Positions 1-10,804 are shown, counted from the stretch's first letter. The stretch: 24,840 bases of DNA from Lewinellaceae bacterium (GCA_016719605.1 JADJYW010000024.1:1-24840), one strand, 5' to 3'. A program made the numbers and translations. Notes: generated by a model from the letters alone, not told the origin.

Positions 1-1094
1 CTTTGCGCTGGAACGCATGGTGACAGCCGAGGTCACCTCCCGTCCGCACGCGCTGGGCGCGGCAACACCCTTTGCGGTGGCCATCTCTACGGCTACGACC
101 ACCGCCGGCTGCTCATCCGGAACCGCACCGCGTTTGAAAACGCCCGCCGCATCACGGCTATGGTATTTGATAAAACCGGTACGCTCACCGAGGGGAAATT
201 GGGCGTGTCGCGCATACAGCCTCTCGCGGCGGGTTACGACAACGACCGTGGCCTGCTCGCCACGGCAGCCGCAAGGCTTTGAACAGGAAAGCCAGCATCC
301 CATCGCGCAGGGCATAGTGGCGGCTGCCAAAGGCGCCGGACCTTGACGATACCTCCGGTATCCAACTTTGCGTCCATCACGGTAAAGGCATCACCGGCGA
401 ATGGCAAGTGGCAAAAAATTAGTGGTCAGTCCGGGTTACCTGAAAAATATAGCCGTGCCCCCGAGGCCAGCAATGCCGCCGAAACGGTCGTTTTTGTATT
501 GAAAAATGAAAATTGGTAGGCTTTCTCGCTCTCTCCGATGTCCCAAATTGTCCTGATGCCGCCGAGGCGGTGCGGCAACCAAAAGTCAGGGTATCAAGGT
601 TTTCATGGCCACGGGTGACAACACCATCGTCGGCAAGGCCGTTGCTGAAAAGTTGGGACTGGACGCGCTTATTTCCCGCCGAAGTATTACCCCACCAGAA
701 AGTCGAAATCGTGAAAGACCTGCAAGCCAGTAGGCGAATACGTAGCCATGACCGGGGCGACGGCGTAAATGACGCGCTGGCCTTGGCGCAGGCCGACGGG
801 GGTATCGCTGTCATTCCGGCACCGATGGCCGCCGAAACCGCCGGATATTATCCTAACCGACAGCAAGCCCTCCGACGTGCTCGGGTTAATAACCGGCAAA
901 GCCACCCACCGGAAAAATGGTGCAGAACCCGTTTTGGGCCACGGGCTACAACGTGGTGGCAATTCCGTTGGCCGCCGGGTATTAAAATTCGCAGTTTGCA
1001 CTCGAGCCCGGCTCTGGGGGCGGTGTTGATGAGCCTGAGTACCATCGTAGTTGCGGTGAATGCGCAGTTGTTGAAAAAGATTTGCAATAAATGA
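1..1094 (+). pseudogene. CopB-like copper P1B-type ATPase, C-terminal half, heavily broken
   Basis: Piecing all three frames together gives the C-terminal half of a heavy-metal-translocating P-type ATPase, which would pump copper or a similar ion across the inner membrane. Visible landmarks are a degenerate copy of the transmembrane CPH loop followed by ALG (about 46-60), the phosphorylation motif DKTGTLTEG (169-195), the MATGDN hinge (about 605-625), the GDGVND motif (about 757-775), and a last membrane segment ending in QLLKK before the stop at 1092. At least eight frame changes are needed to read through, and the invariant Cys of the CPH motif reads as Arg (SRPHALG). The N-terminus lies outside the window. 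Frame changes may be genuine decay or base-calling error; the family assignment itself is secure from the motifs. It lies upstream of a Cus-type efflux set on the same strand, which fits a metal-resistance island. Confidence 0.8.
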
Positions 1095-1164
1095 TAATCT
1101 CCATGTCCGCCATGACTAAATCGTTTTTATGACCACCCTAAGGCCGGTTATTTTTGCAAAATAG

Positions 1165-1560
1165 ATGAAAACGTATATTCATCATATTGTTTTTCTGCTT
1201 ATTATTTGCTCGCGGTATCGGGAGTGACGGTTCACTACCATTACTGCTGCGGGAAACTTACGGCGGTGGATTTGTACAGCCGGCGGAAGAACCCTTGTCC
1301 GTGCGGGGAAAAGTCGGCACAGTTGGTGTTCATGATCAAAAGTGTTTATTGCAAAACAGATGATGGCTACAAACCGGTCTTCGGGTCAGCAACCCGCACT
1401 ACCGGAACTTCCGACTGCGATTGTGCCCGCAATTGCCCTTTATTTATTTCCCGACCTTCTGTCGAAACTCCTCCAAAATCTATCCGTTCCTATTGGCGAA
1501 GTTGCCCGAACGTTCCGCTTTTCTGCTTTTTATCTCGTTCTGCGGAATTAGATAGATTGC
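1165..1560 (+). pseudogene. HYC_CC-type small secreted protein, frameshifted
   Basis: An ATG at 1165 starts a hydrophobic signal-like segment (MKTYIHHIVFLLII). After a frame change near 1200 it continues as LLAVSGVTVHYHYCCGKLT, then a CPCGE motif and an acidic KTDDGYKP stretch. The HYC motif followed by paired cysteines resembles a Bacteroidota family of small exported proteins often found beside copper-efflux genes (HYC_CC_PP type); this is from memory of the family, not a search. Further frame changes near 1330-1360 and 1440 are needed to reach the C-terminal half, whose end around 1560 is uncertain. The position between the P-type ATPase and the RND pump supports a role in metal handling, but its biochemical function is not known to me. 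Confidence 0.5.
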
Positions 1561-1878
1561 TCTCCTATTACCATAAGTCGGCGGGCCTTTATAGTTCCCT
1601 TTCCAATATACATGAATTGTTGATTCACGCTTGTTTGCCTTTGGCAGGCAAGGGCCTGATTGCAACAGGTTTGAACGCAGTGTTGTCACCGTCGAATTCC
1701 CGCCATCAAAGTACCACAGGTTTTTTGTGCGCGTATTCCGAATTTACCGGTGTGACTTATTTGAACAATGCAACATTTATTCAAATTCTTCAACTGGGCG
1801 AATAAGAAACTTGTTATCTGCATACCGCTGATGTACTCTGAATCGGCCCTTCCACAACATTACGGACAATGAAAAACC
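1561..1878 (+). other. Intergenic stretch upstream of the RND pump
   Basis: No gene is convincing in these 318 bases. A possible 30-codon ORF (1769-1863, beginning MQHLFKFFNWANKKLV) looks like the first membrane segment of a transporter or a leader peptide, but it ends quickly and has no support beyond hydrophobicity. An inverted repeat lies at 1635-1651. The stretch probably holds the 3' end of the decayed small-protein gene and the leader of the RND gene. Confidence 0.4.
1635..1651. repeat. Short inverted repeat TTGCCT/AGGCAA
   Basis: TTGCCT (1635-1640) and AGGCAA (1646-1651) are perfect complements around a 5-base loop. It could be a hairpin after the HYC_CC-type gene or an operator for the metal-efflux genes. 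No T-tract follows, so an intrinsic terminator is not favoured. Confidence 0.3.
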
Positions 1879-4800
1879 ATGATTGATTCGCTCATCACCT
1901 GGTCGCTTAGAAACCGCATCATCGTTTTGCTGATTGCTGCGGGCATCATCGCTTATGGCATTTACGCGGTGAAGAACACACCCGTGGATGCCATCCCCGA
2001 TCTGTCGGAAAACCAGGTCATCATTTTCACCGAGTGGATGGGCCGCAGCCCGCAAATCATGGAGGACCAGGTCACCTACCCGCTGGTGAGCAATCTGCAA
2101 GGTATTCCGAAGGTGAAAAATATCCGCGCCAACAGCATGTTCGGGATGAGTTTTGTGTTCGTGGTCTTTGAAGATGAGGTAGATGTCTATTGGGCGCGCA
2201 CCCGTGTGCTGGAACGCCTGAATTACGCGCAACGACTGCTTCCCGACGGCATTGTCCCCACACTCGGTCCAGATGGCACAGGCTTGGGGCATATCTATTG
2301 GTACACGCTCGATGCGCCCGGCTATGATTTGGGCGAACTGCGCGCCTTGCAGGATTGGTATATTCGATTTGCGATGCAAACTGTGCCGGGCGTAAGCGAG
2401 GTGGCCTCCTATGGTGGATTTCAAAAGCAATATCAGGTGGTAGTGGATCCCCTGAAACTCAATTATTACGGCATCACGATCATGGATGTTGCCGAAAAAA
2501 TACGAGCGAATAATAATGATGTGGGCGGAAGGAAGTTCGAGCAGTCGGATATCGGCTACATCGTTCGGGGATTGGGCTACATCAAGGACATCAGGGAAAT
2601 CGAAAACATCACCCTGAAAACCAGCAATTCTATTCCAATAAAAGTGCGCGACGTGGCAGCGGTGCAAATGGGCGGCGAACTCCGGCTGGGCATTGTGGAA
2701 GAAAACGGAGAGGGCGAGAAAGTGGGCGGCATCGTCGTGATGCGCTACGGCGAAAATGCAAAAGACGTGATTGACCGCTTGAAAGAAAAACTGAGCGACG
2801 TGGAGAAAGGCTTACCGCCCGGCGTTAAATTTAAAACGGCTTACGACCGCTCGGATTTGATCGAGGCCACTATTGCCACGTTGAAAGAAGCCGTCATCGA
2901 AGAAATCATCGTCGTGTGCCTCGTGCTTTTTATTTTCCTGCTGCACGTGCGAAGCACACTGATTGTGGTCATTACCATTCCGATGTCGGTGCTTATTTCC
3001 TTCATCATGATGGGTTGGTTCGGGATTACCTCCAATATCATGTCGTTGGCAGGCATTGCACTGGCAGTGGGCGATTTGGTGGATGCGGGTATTGTAATGG
3101 TTGAAAACGCAATGAAATCTCTTGTAAATGAAACAGAATAACTTACTTACCAACGAAGAAAGAGAAGCGCGGATTGAAAAATCATCCAAACTGATTGGCG
3201 GAGCCATCGTGAGTTCCATCCTCATCACGCTCGTGTCTTTCAGCCCGATTTTGTTCCTCACCGGACAGGAGCACAAACTTTTTTCCCCGCTGGTTTGGAC
3301 GAAGACCTTTGCCATGATAGGCTCTGCTTTTGTCGTCGTGTTCCTCGTTCCCGTGCTGATGGTAATGCTTTTGAAAGGGAAAGTCCGTCCCGAAAGCAAG
3401 CACCCCATTTCACGCTTTTTCAAGTGGATGTATTCGCCCATTATCCTGTTGTGCATGCGGTGGAAAAAAACGACCATAGCATTGAGTCTGGCGCTCGTGC
3501 TGGGCAGTATTCCGCTGGTCCTGAGTCTCGGAACAGAGTTTATGCCGCCGCTGGATGAAGGCTCGCTTTTGTTTATGCCGGTCACGTTGCCCAGCGTTTC
3601 CAACTCCGAAATCAAACGGATCATGCAGGTGCAAGACAAAATCATTAAAGATTTTCCCGAAGTGGAAAATGTGCTGGGCAAAGCAGGAAGGGCAAACACC
3701 GCCACAGATAATGCACCTGTGAGCATGATCGAAACGATTATTTTGCTCAAACCGCAATCCGAGTGGCGCGACGGGATGACGAAGAACGATATCATCGACG
3801 GACTCAACGCCAAACTGCAAATCCCCGGCGTGGTGAACGGCTGGACGCAGCCCATCATCAACCGCATCAACATGCTTTCCACCGGAATCCGGACAGACGT
3901 GGGGGTAAAAATCTATGGACAAAATCTCGATACCATCAACAAACTGGCACAGCAGTTCAGGCTGGAATTGCAGGGTGTGGACGGCGTGAAGGATTTGTAT
4001 GCGGAACCGATTACCGGTGGGATGTACATAGACATTAAAATCAAAAAAAAATGAAATTGGGCGATACGGGCTTACGGTAGACGATGTGAATATGTTCATC
4101 GAAACCGCACTGGGCGGCATGAATGTGACCACCACGATTGAGGGACGGCAACGCTTTTCGGTAAACGTCCGCTTTGCGCAGGATTTCAGGGATAAAATTG
4201 AAAAACTGAAACGGCTGCAAATGCAAACGATGGAGTACGGCCCCATCCCGCTTTCGGCAGTGGCCGATGTGAGTGTTTCCGACGGCCCGCCGATGATCAA
4301 TTCTGAAAACGCCTTGCTGCGCGGAACGCTGTTGTTCAATGTGCGCGACCGCGATTTGGGGAGCACGGTTGCCGACGCGAAAAAGAAATTGGAAGCGGCC
4401 GTACAAAAACTTCCGAAAGGGTATTTCCTGGAATGGAGCGGCCAATACGAAAATCAGGTGCGTGCAAACGAGCGCCTGAAAATCATCATGCCGATTGTGC
4501 TCGTCATCATTATGATGATCCTGTATTTCACTTTCAATTCTTTCCGCGAAACACTAATTGTGCTCACCAGCATTCCCGTCGCGCTGGTCGGTGGAGCGTA
4601 TTCCTTTATTTCTTCGATGTGAACTTTTCGGTTGCGGTGGCCGTCGGCTTCATTGCGCTGTTTGGCGTGGCGGTAGAAACGGGCATCCTGATGCTCGTTT
4701 ATATGAACAACTCACTTTACGATAAATCAAGCAAACTGAAAGAAGCAAACAAATCCTTCACGAATCAGGATGTTGAAGACGCTATTTATGACGGCGCCGT

Positions 4801-5038
4801 GCTTCGCCTGCGCCCCAAGTTAATGACCGTCATGGTGGATATTTTAGGCTTATTGCCCGTACTGCTTGCAACAGGCACCGGCAGCGATGTGATGAAACCC
4901 ATTGTTATCCCTTTTGTATTCGGCCTGATTACCTCCACGCTTTTTGTATTGATCGTACTGCCGGTGCTATTTTCCATTGTGAGAGAATACGAATTGAAGA
5001 AAACCGGAACCCTGAAACTCGTACAACTAAATGATTGA
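1879..5038 (+). pseudogene. cusA: CusA-type heavy-metal RND efflux pump, three frameshifts
   Basis: Inner-membrane proton-driven pump of a tripartite copper/silver-type efflux system. The N-terminus (MIDSLITWSLRNRIIVLLI), the VDAIPDLSENQV segment, the loop around YTLDAPGYDLGELRALQDW, and the membrane-embedded AVGDLVDAGIVMVENA signature with its proton-relay Asp are typical. The second half carries GQEHKLFSPLVWTKTF, GRANTATDNAPVSMIET and FIALFGVAVETGILMLVYM. Reading through needs frame changes near 3120-3130, in a run of nine A at 4043-4051, and near 4600-4618. Repaired, the protein is about 1,050 residues, normal for the family. The next gene starts two bases after the stop. At least the change in the A9 run looks like a homopolymer length error. 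If the lesions are real the pump is dead. Confidence 0.9.
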
Positions 5039-5039
5039 G

Positions 5040-6274
5040 ATGAAGAACATAGTCAAAATCATCATCGTCCTGCTTTTGCAGCCGCTGAATCCGGCGGACA
5101 AACCCCGCTCGCCCTCGACAGCATCCTGACCCGCATCGAGACCTAGCACCCGCGCCTGAAAGGCACCGACGCACGCATCCGCGAATTCGACACTTACGCA
5201 AAAGGCGCAATCACCATGCCCGCCCCCCAGGTAGGCGGCGGCTTTTGGATGACCCCGTACAACCCGGCACGGTGGCGCGAAGGCATGGGAGCCTTTATGG
5301 TCACCGGCGAGCAGATGTTCCCCAACCGCAAAATGCAACGGGCAGAGCAACGCTACATGGGGGCAATGTCGGGCATGGAAACCGCCGAGCGCGGCGTGAT
5401 GCAGAACATGCTATTTGCCGAGGCAAAAACCGCATTTTTCAACTGGCTGGTGTTGGAAAAGAAAATCGCCGTGCTCGAAGAAAGTAAAACGGTACTGCGC
5501 CTGCTCATCGAAAGCGCCGAACAGCGTTTTCAGTTCAACCGCGAAAAACTCGGCAGCATTTATAAAGCCCAAACCGAACTGGCCAACCTCGAAAGGATGC
5601 AGGCCATGTACGCCGGCGAAATCCGCCAACAACGCGCCATGCTCAACGCCCTGATGCAGCGTGACCCCGCCACTGATTTCAGGATTGACACCGCAGGGTG
5701 GCGCGTGCCACTAATTCCCCTGCTGCCCGATACCTCGCGGATTGCCGCCCGCAGCGATTTTCGCGCCATTGAGCAAAACCTCCGAATCGCCCGGCTCGAA
5801 CAGGAATGGCAGCGCTCGAAACTGAAACCCGAATACGGCTTGCGCTTCGACCACATGTTCGCCTTCGGCGGAACGCCCTGGCAATTTTCGCTCATGGGCA
5901 TGGTCACCGTGCCGCTCGCGCCCTGGGCAAACAAGGATGTCAAAGCCAAAATCGAGGGCATCGACCACCGGCTTGTAGCCTTTGAGTGGCAAAAGGCCGA
6001 TCTCGTCAACCAAATCCGGGGCAATCTCGCCGACCGCCTTGTGATGATGCAGACCCTGCAAGAACAAATAGACCGCTACGAGCGCGACATCATCCCCAAC
6101 CAGCGCAAACGCTTCCAAAGCACCCTGCTGGCCTGGGAGCAAAACACCGACGAACTTTTTATGACCCTTGATGCCTGGCTCGAACTCAAAATGAGCCGCC
6201 TCAGCCAACTTGACCTCCTACAACAACTCCTGCTTGCCCGCACCGATTATGAAAAAGAACTGGAACAACGGTAA
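5040..6274 (+). pseudogene. TolC/CusC-type outer-membrane efflux channel, N-terminal frameshift and stop
   Basis: Outer-membrane factor for the adjacent RND pump. The ATG at 5040 follows the CusA stop by one base and opens a signal peptide (MKNIVKIIIVLLLQ). A frame change near 5080 moves to the frame reading AAAESGGQTPLALDSILTR, and an in-frame TAG at 5144-5146 interrupts it before HPRLKGTDARIREFDTYAKG. From 5147 to 6274 the frame is open: the segment with PQVGGGFWMTPYNP and GEQMFPNRKMQRAEQRYM is typical of the Bacteroidota heavy-metal TolC group, followed by long helices and a C-terminus rich in charged coiled-coil. The repaired length of about 410 residues fits. The start of the first adaptor overlaps its last 26 bases in another frame. 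Confidence 0.85.
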
Positions 6275-7547
6275 ATACATGGCCTGCTGGCTTGCCTTCG
6301 CCTGCCGGCCTGCTACATGACCTTGGCCTGCCGGAGAAAAACAGCGGGCACGAAGGCCATACCGCCGAAGAAAAGCCTGTTTACACCTGCCCGATGCACC
6401 CGGAAATCCTGCGGGACGCACCGGGTAGTTGTCCGATTTGTGGTATGGACCTGGTCAAAAAAGAAACGACACCGAACATGCGCGGGCCGGACAGCCTTGA
6501 ACATCCTCTTGAAGCCCACAAATGAATATGTGCTGAGCGCCATCAAAACCATCCGCCCGGAGCGCAAATCCATGATCGACAGCCTGCAAGTGCCCGGCTA
6601 CCTCACCTACGATGCCCGGCAACTCAAAGCGGTGTCGGCTCGTTACGGCGGGCGCATCGAGCGGCTCTACGTTCGTTACCCCTTTCAGTCCGTGCAAAAA
6701 GGCCAACGTCTGCTCGACATTTACAGCCCCGACATCGCCACCGCGCAGCAGGACCTGATTTTTTGAAAGAAAATGACCCGGACAACGCGACACTACTCGA
6801 AAATGCCCGCCGCCGCCTTTCCCTGCTCGGCATGACCGAAAAACAAATCCAGGAAGTGGAAACCAGCCGCAAACCGCTCCTGTCGTTGCCGGTATTCAGC
6901 CCCTACGCCGGTTTGCTCGTCGAAAACCCCGGCGCCCTCCGGCCGGAACCATGCCCGGCAGTGGCATGAACGATGGCAAAGCCGGGCAAAGCCCTGTCCC
7001 GCCACCTTCCGCCGCTGGCAGCGCCGAATTTTCTCTGAAAGAAGGCATGTACGTCCAGCCCGGCCAGCGGCTTTTCAGCCTGCAAAGCCTGACGACCGTT
7101 TGGGCGATACTCGAATTTTCCCCCTCCAATGTGCGGTCCCTGAAAGTCGGCCAGCCGGTCGAATTGCGCATCGAATCGTTTGCCGAACCGATCCGGAGGA
7201 AAATCAACTATATCGAGCCGTTATATGGTTCCGGGAGCAAAAACCTTCGGGCACGGGTGTATCTGTCCAATCCCGGCGGGCGGCTCAAGCCCGGCGCCTT
7301 GCTCACCGCCACCGTGCAGGCAGGCAGTCATTCGGCTCTTTGGATTCCGGTATCGGCGGCACTCGACCTCGGGCGAAGCAAGGTCGTTTTTGTAAAAACA
7401 GCCGGCGGCTTCCAGTCCCGGAAAATCAGCACAGGCCACCGCTCCGGCCTGATGCTGGAAGTGACGGCGGGGCTTTCACCCGACGATGAAATCGCTGAAA
7501 ACGGGCAGTTGCTCATGGACAGCGAGAGTTTTGTCAAAGCAAAATAA
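6249..7547 (+). pseudogene. CusB-type periplasmic adaptor with metal-binding YTCPMHPEI domain, frameshifted
   Basis: Membrane-fusion subunit linking the RND pump to the TolC channel. The start at 6249 (MKKNWNNGKYMACWLAFAC) overlaps the channel gene; a frame change near 6300 is needed at once. Then comes the heavy-metal-binding motif YTCPMHPEILRDAPGSCPIC, a second change near 6500, the barrel-sandwich/lipoyl half (LKAVSARYGGRIERLYV, GQRLLDIYSPDIATAQQ), a third near 6765, the helical hairpin (LLENARRRLSLLGM), and a fourth near 6940. The open remainder has the second lipoyl half (EGMYVQPGQRLFSLQ) and the beta-barrel and membrane-proximal domains. Family assignment is firm; the integrity of the gene is not. 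The next adaptor begins six bases after the stop. Confidence 0.8.
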
Positions 7548-7553
7548 CTGACG

Positions 7554-8757
7554 ATGAATACTTTGAAAATAAAAATGCTCCAATGCTACTGGCCGTATTA
7601 TGGCTCGCCGCCTGCGGCAAACCAACCCCGGCGCCAGTGGAAGAAAACGTGTATTACACCTGCTCTATGGACCCGCAGGTCGTGGAACAAAACCCTGGCC
7701 CTTGCCCGATCTGTAAAATGCCTTTAGTAAGGGTGGAAATTGCCCCCGATAAAAAGAGAACGAGGTGAAACTCAGTGACGAGCAAATCCGGCTCGCCAAC
7801 ATCCAGACCGACACGGTACGGCTGCGCCCGCTGGGCGAAGAAATCACCCTCGCCGCGACGCTGCGCGAAAACCAAAACGGCATAAACACCGTGACCGCAC
7901 GGCTTACTGGCAGGCTCGAACGCCTTTTCGTGCGCAACGCGGGCGAATACGTGCGGGCAGGGCAGGCCGTTTTTGAGTTGTACAGCGAAGACCTCGCCGC
8001 CGCACAGCAGGATTATTTGCTGGCATTGAAAAGCAAAAGTCGCTATGGCAGCACCGACCTCGATTTTGCCCGCATTGCGGAAGCCGCCCGCAACAAACTG
8101 CTGCTTTGGGGCATGACCGAAGCGCAGTTGCAGGAACTTGAACAATCCAGCGTACCTAAAAGCACGGTGACGGTTTACAGCCGCTATGCAGGCTACGTGC
8201 TGGAGGCTCCACCCGCCGAAGGCAGTTATGTGGCAGAAGGATCGACGGTGCTGAAACTCGCCGATCTGCGCACACTTTGGGCCGAAGCGCAACTCTACGT
8301 CAGCGATTTGCCCTTTCTTGCCCGAACCCGCGAAGCCTCGATTACTTTGCCGTATTATCCCGGCCGTATCCTCAACGGCAAGGTCAGTTTTGTCAATCCC
8401 AACCTTGAAACCTCCTCCAAAATCGTGCTGGCCCGCGTGGAAATTTCTAATTCAAATAACGAATACCAGCCCGGTATGCAGGCCTGGATTACGCTGAAAG
8501 GCAAGACTCGCCAGGCGCTCGCCGTGCCGACCAATGCGCTCATTCAGGAAAGTCGCGGCGTCACGGTTTGGATAAAAAACGCTACCGGCGGCTTCGAAGG
8601 CCGCATGGTGCGCACCGGCATCGCCAACGAAGATTATACCGAAATCATTGAGGGATTGAAAACTGGAGAGAACGTGGTTGTGTCGGGCGCTTATCTTCTG
8701 CACAGCGAATTTGTGTTTAAAAAAGGAGCGGACCCGATGGCGGGGCATTCTATGTGA
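7554..8757 (+). pseudogene. Second CusB-type adaptor lipoprotein, two frameshifts near the N-terminus
   Basis: A paralogous membrane-fusion protein. After ATG 7554 and a frame change in the A-rich run near 7575, the frame reads a lipoprotein signal with lipobox (LLAVLWLAACGKP), then a metal-binding motif YYTCSMDPQVVEQNPGPCPI. A second change in the A5 run near 7750 leads into a long open frame: LTGRLERLFVRNAGEYVRAG, the helical hairpin (LLLWGMTEAQLQELEQ), PPAEGSYVAEGSTVLKLAD and a complete C-terminal barrel ending MAGHSM. Having two adaptors in one efflux set is common in Bacteroidota. It is the least damaged of the left-hand genes. It converges on the minus-strand cluster, with only 43 bases between the stops. 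Confidence 0.85.
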
Positions 8758-8800
8758 GGACATTGCTTAATCTTGAGTCATTCCAATCTTTCGATCCGGA

Positions 8801-8929
8801 TTATGCATTTCTATTTTTCCACTTATCTGTCAGGGCGACGCTTAAAGAAATAAAGAACACGGCAACCAGTACTGTGAGTGTCGGATTCTTTTTCATCCAA
8901 CGTGTATCCATAAAGAGTAATGGAATCAT
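8801..8929 (-). CDS. Small single-pass membrane protein coupled to rhodanese gene
   Basis: A 42-residue protein (MIPLLFMDTRWMKKNPTLTV at its N-terminus) with one hydrophobic helix (about residues 17-35) and a basic C-terminal tail. Its ATG overlaps the rhodanese stop as ATGA at 8926-8929, so it is probably translated by coupling. I do not recognise the family; small membrane partners of single-domain rhodaneses exist, but this is not proof. It is the last gene of the leftward unit. Confidence 0.55.
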   Translation of the reverse strand: MIPLLFMDTRWMKKNPTLTVLVAVFFISLSVALTDKWKNRNA

Positions 8930-9288
8930 ATCTCTAAATTTTGCGCCGCCACCGGCAGTTTCACATTTCGCCCTACCTTCAAAATCCAACCCTGGTACAA
9001 TCCATTTTTCAATTCCCGCACATCGGTAAACCCCAGTTTCCGCAGGGCCTCAAAAGCAATAACAGTTCGTTGACTTCCAGAGGGCCGCAAACAACAAACC
9101 ACCGTCAGCCCATCCTTAAAAGGCAGCAGCAACTCGGCATGGCGCGCAATCTCGTTGTACGGTATCTTCCACCCCCCGGCATCCAAAGTAGCCTGCCGAT
9201 AGGGTTCCCGCACGTCAATGCAAAGCACCGGTTGGCCGGCTTGAATAAATCCCAGTATTTCGTTGAAGTCGATGGTTTTCATGGTCAT
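8926..9288 (-). CDS. Single-domain rhodanese-like sulfurtransferase
   Basis: A 120-residue rhodanese domain, whose family moves sulfane sulfur through a persulfide on an active-site Cys. Visible family marks are CIDVREPYRQA (residues 23-33), GGWKIPYNEI (38-47), the active-site strand and loop VVCCLRPSGSQRT (63-75), and the C-terminal ELKNGLYQGW (92-101). The active loop is longer than the usual CRSGxR loop, and two adjacent Cys (65, 66) are candidate nucleophiles, so activity cannot be assumed. The ATG at 9288 overlaps the previous gene's stop (ATGA); a second ATG at 9282 is also possible. There is no signal peptide, so it is probably cytoplasmic. It may be a host gene downstream of the element or cargo of it. 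Confidence 0.85.
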   Translation of the reverse strand: MTMKTIDFNEILGFIQAGQPVLCIDVREPYRQATLDAGGWKIPYNEIARHAELLLPFKDGLTVVCCLRPSGSQRTVIAFEALRKLGFTDVRELKNGLYQGWILKVGRNVKLPVAAQNLEI

Positions 9289-10073
9289 AGGTCGTTGATG
9301 AATTGATCGCTTTTACCATCACAACGCATACAACCCTGGGTAATCAGGGCATCCGGCAGGCCGCCCAGGGCACTGACGAGATACTCTTTGGCTGGTCGCC
9401 GTTGATACCATTGGTTCAAGCCCTTAGCATTCCATTCCGAGGGCTCAATATTCACCGCTTTGAAAAAACCTTTCACGCGTGATTGCATGGCGGGTGTCCA
9501 CTCGGAGGTGGGAATACCGAATACGTTTCTGATACCATCCCACTCGGCGGTTCCGACTTCCTTGTCTGTACTGTAGGTGGGTTCCAACCAATTGCCGGAG
9601 GTGAAGGACAGGCAAAACGGCGGTTTGGGAATATACTGCGAAGGCACCCCGAGGATGGTTCCGCAGCGCTTCGAGCCTTTGAGTACGAGCAGGTCCGGCA
9701 ATTGCCCATCCGGACTGTTCAGGTATTGCCAGATGATGGCAGCGCCAAAATACTTCATGGTAAAATCGGAAGGCTCCACATCCACGGCAAGGAAGAAGCC
9801 GCGCAACCGGGCTTCAAAATCCGGCGTCCAATCGGCATCAGGCACACCCATGAAGGCTTTGGCGCCGGCCGGAGTCACGGTATTTTGAAAGGGTGGCAGG
9901 TTGTCGGGGACGTTCTGGCAAGGTAAAGGGCCGACCGGTGGGTCATCGCCAGTTGCATCGCCGCTGTTCTTATCTTTTGCCACGGCTTTCCTGGGGCGAA
10001 ATAGAAAAACCACCAGCACCAATAAGCCTATTGCGACGGCGGCTATAACAATGATGTTTCGAATACTTTTCAT
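9285..10073 (-). CDS. Membrane-anchored protein with two internal WTP/GFF repeats (paralogue A)
   Basis: 262 residues. An N-terminal membrane anchor (about 6-25) and basic RPRK stop-transfer are followed by an Asp/Gly/Pro-rich linker with PLPCQN (49-54). Then come two copies of an approximately 65-residue domain: one around 74-139 (GVPDADWTPDFEARLRGFF, ending GSKRCG), one around 184-253 (FGIPTSEWTPAMQSRVKGFF, ending GCMRCDG). The neighbouring gene is a tandem paralogue, almost identical over the first 140 residues. I do not recognise the domain. The layout suggests a virion-membrane or envelope protein with its domain on the side opposite the basic residues or held by disulfides. The stop overlaps the rhodanese start. 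Confidence 0.75.
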   Translation of the reverse strand: MKSIRNIIVIAAVAIGLLVLVVFLFRPRKAVAKDKNSGDATGDDPPVGPLPCQNVPDNLPPFQNTVTPAGAKAFMGVPDADWTPDFEARLRGFFLAVDVEPSDFTMKYFGAAIIWQYLNSPDGQLPDLLVLKGSKRCGTILGVPSQYIPKPPFCLSFTSGNWLEPTYSTDKEVGTAEWDGIRNVFGIPTSEWTPAMQSRVKGFFKAVNIEPSEWNAKGLNQWYQRRPAKEYLVSALGGLPDALITQGCMRCDGKSDQFINDL

Positions 10074-10804
10074 AGCGATATGGATATTTGACTGGTGCTT
10101 TACAGATAATTTACCACGTTTTGCCCGCTATCGCAGCGCATAGAACCTTTTTCGATCATGTTGAAAGAAAGTCCTCCGTATCCGCTGTTGAGGTATTCGA
10201 CAATCAGGTTTTTGTCTTTTTGGCCGGGAAATTTTCGCAAGGTGGCCAGTACGCTCCGGGCGGTGATTTTCAAATCGGTTGCCTTGAAAAAACCGATGAT
10301 CCGGTCCGCGATTTGTTCATTGTAAACGAAGTGTTGTTCGTACCGGCCTCCGCCAAACGAACCCTCGATGGCGGCGCGGTTCCAGGCAATATCATCCACA
10401 AAGGGCTCCGGGGTTCTTTTGCCGTCCACGTCGATGTAACTAAAGCGATCCTCGTCGTCGAAGGTCAGGAAGGGGTTGATGCAGAAAGCGGGCTTGGGCA
10501 AATCATCCGAGTTGGTGGCGATCACCGTGCCGCAACGCTTCGAACCTTTCAGGACAATCAAATCGGGCAACTGCCCGTCCGGACTATTCAGGTACTGCCG
10601 GATTAAACCGGCCCCAAAGTATTTCATCGTAAAATCGGAAGGCTCCACATCCACGGCAAGGAAAAAACCGCGCAGCCGGGCTTCAAAATCCGGCGTCCAA
10701 TCGGCATCGGGAACGCCCAGGAAAGCCTTGGCACCGGGCGGGGTCACGGAATTTTGAAAAGGCGGCAGGTTGCCGGGAATGTTCTGGCAAGGCAATGGGC
10801 CGGG
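9660..10804. repeat. Tandem gene duplication, two near-identical blocks
   Basis: Bases 9660-9935 and 10529-10804 are closely similar DNA blocks in the same orientation, covering codons 47-138 of two adjacent genes. Codons 71-111 encode the same protein with a single Met/Leu difference. The second halves of the two genes have diverged strongly, so the shared block reflects recent duplication or gene conversion restricted to the 5' halves. Confidence 0.8.

Noticed and set aside
1120..1160. Possible Bacteroidota promoter with a TATTTTTG -7 element (1149-1156)
   Set aside because: The -7 box matches TAnnTTTG, but the -33 box is imperfect and the start codon is only eight bases away, so I could not support it.
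1777..2667. Long minus-strand frame opposite the start of the RND pump
   Set aside because: It is antisense to a recognisable RND sequence and resembles no protein.
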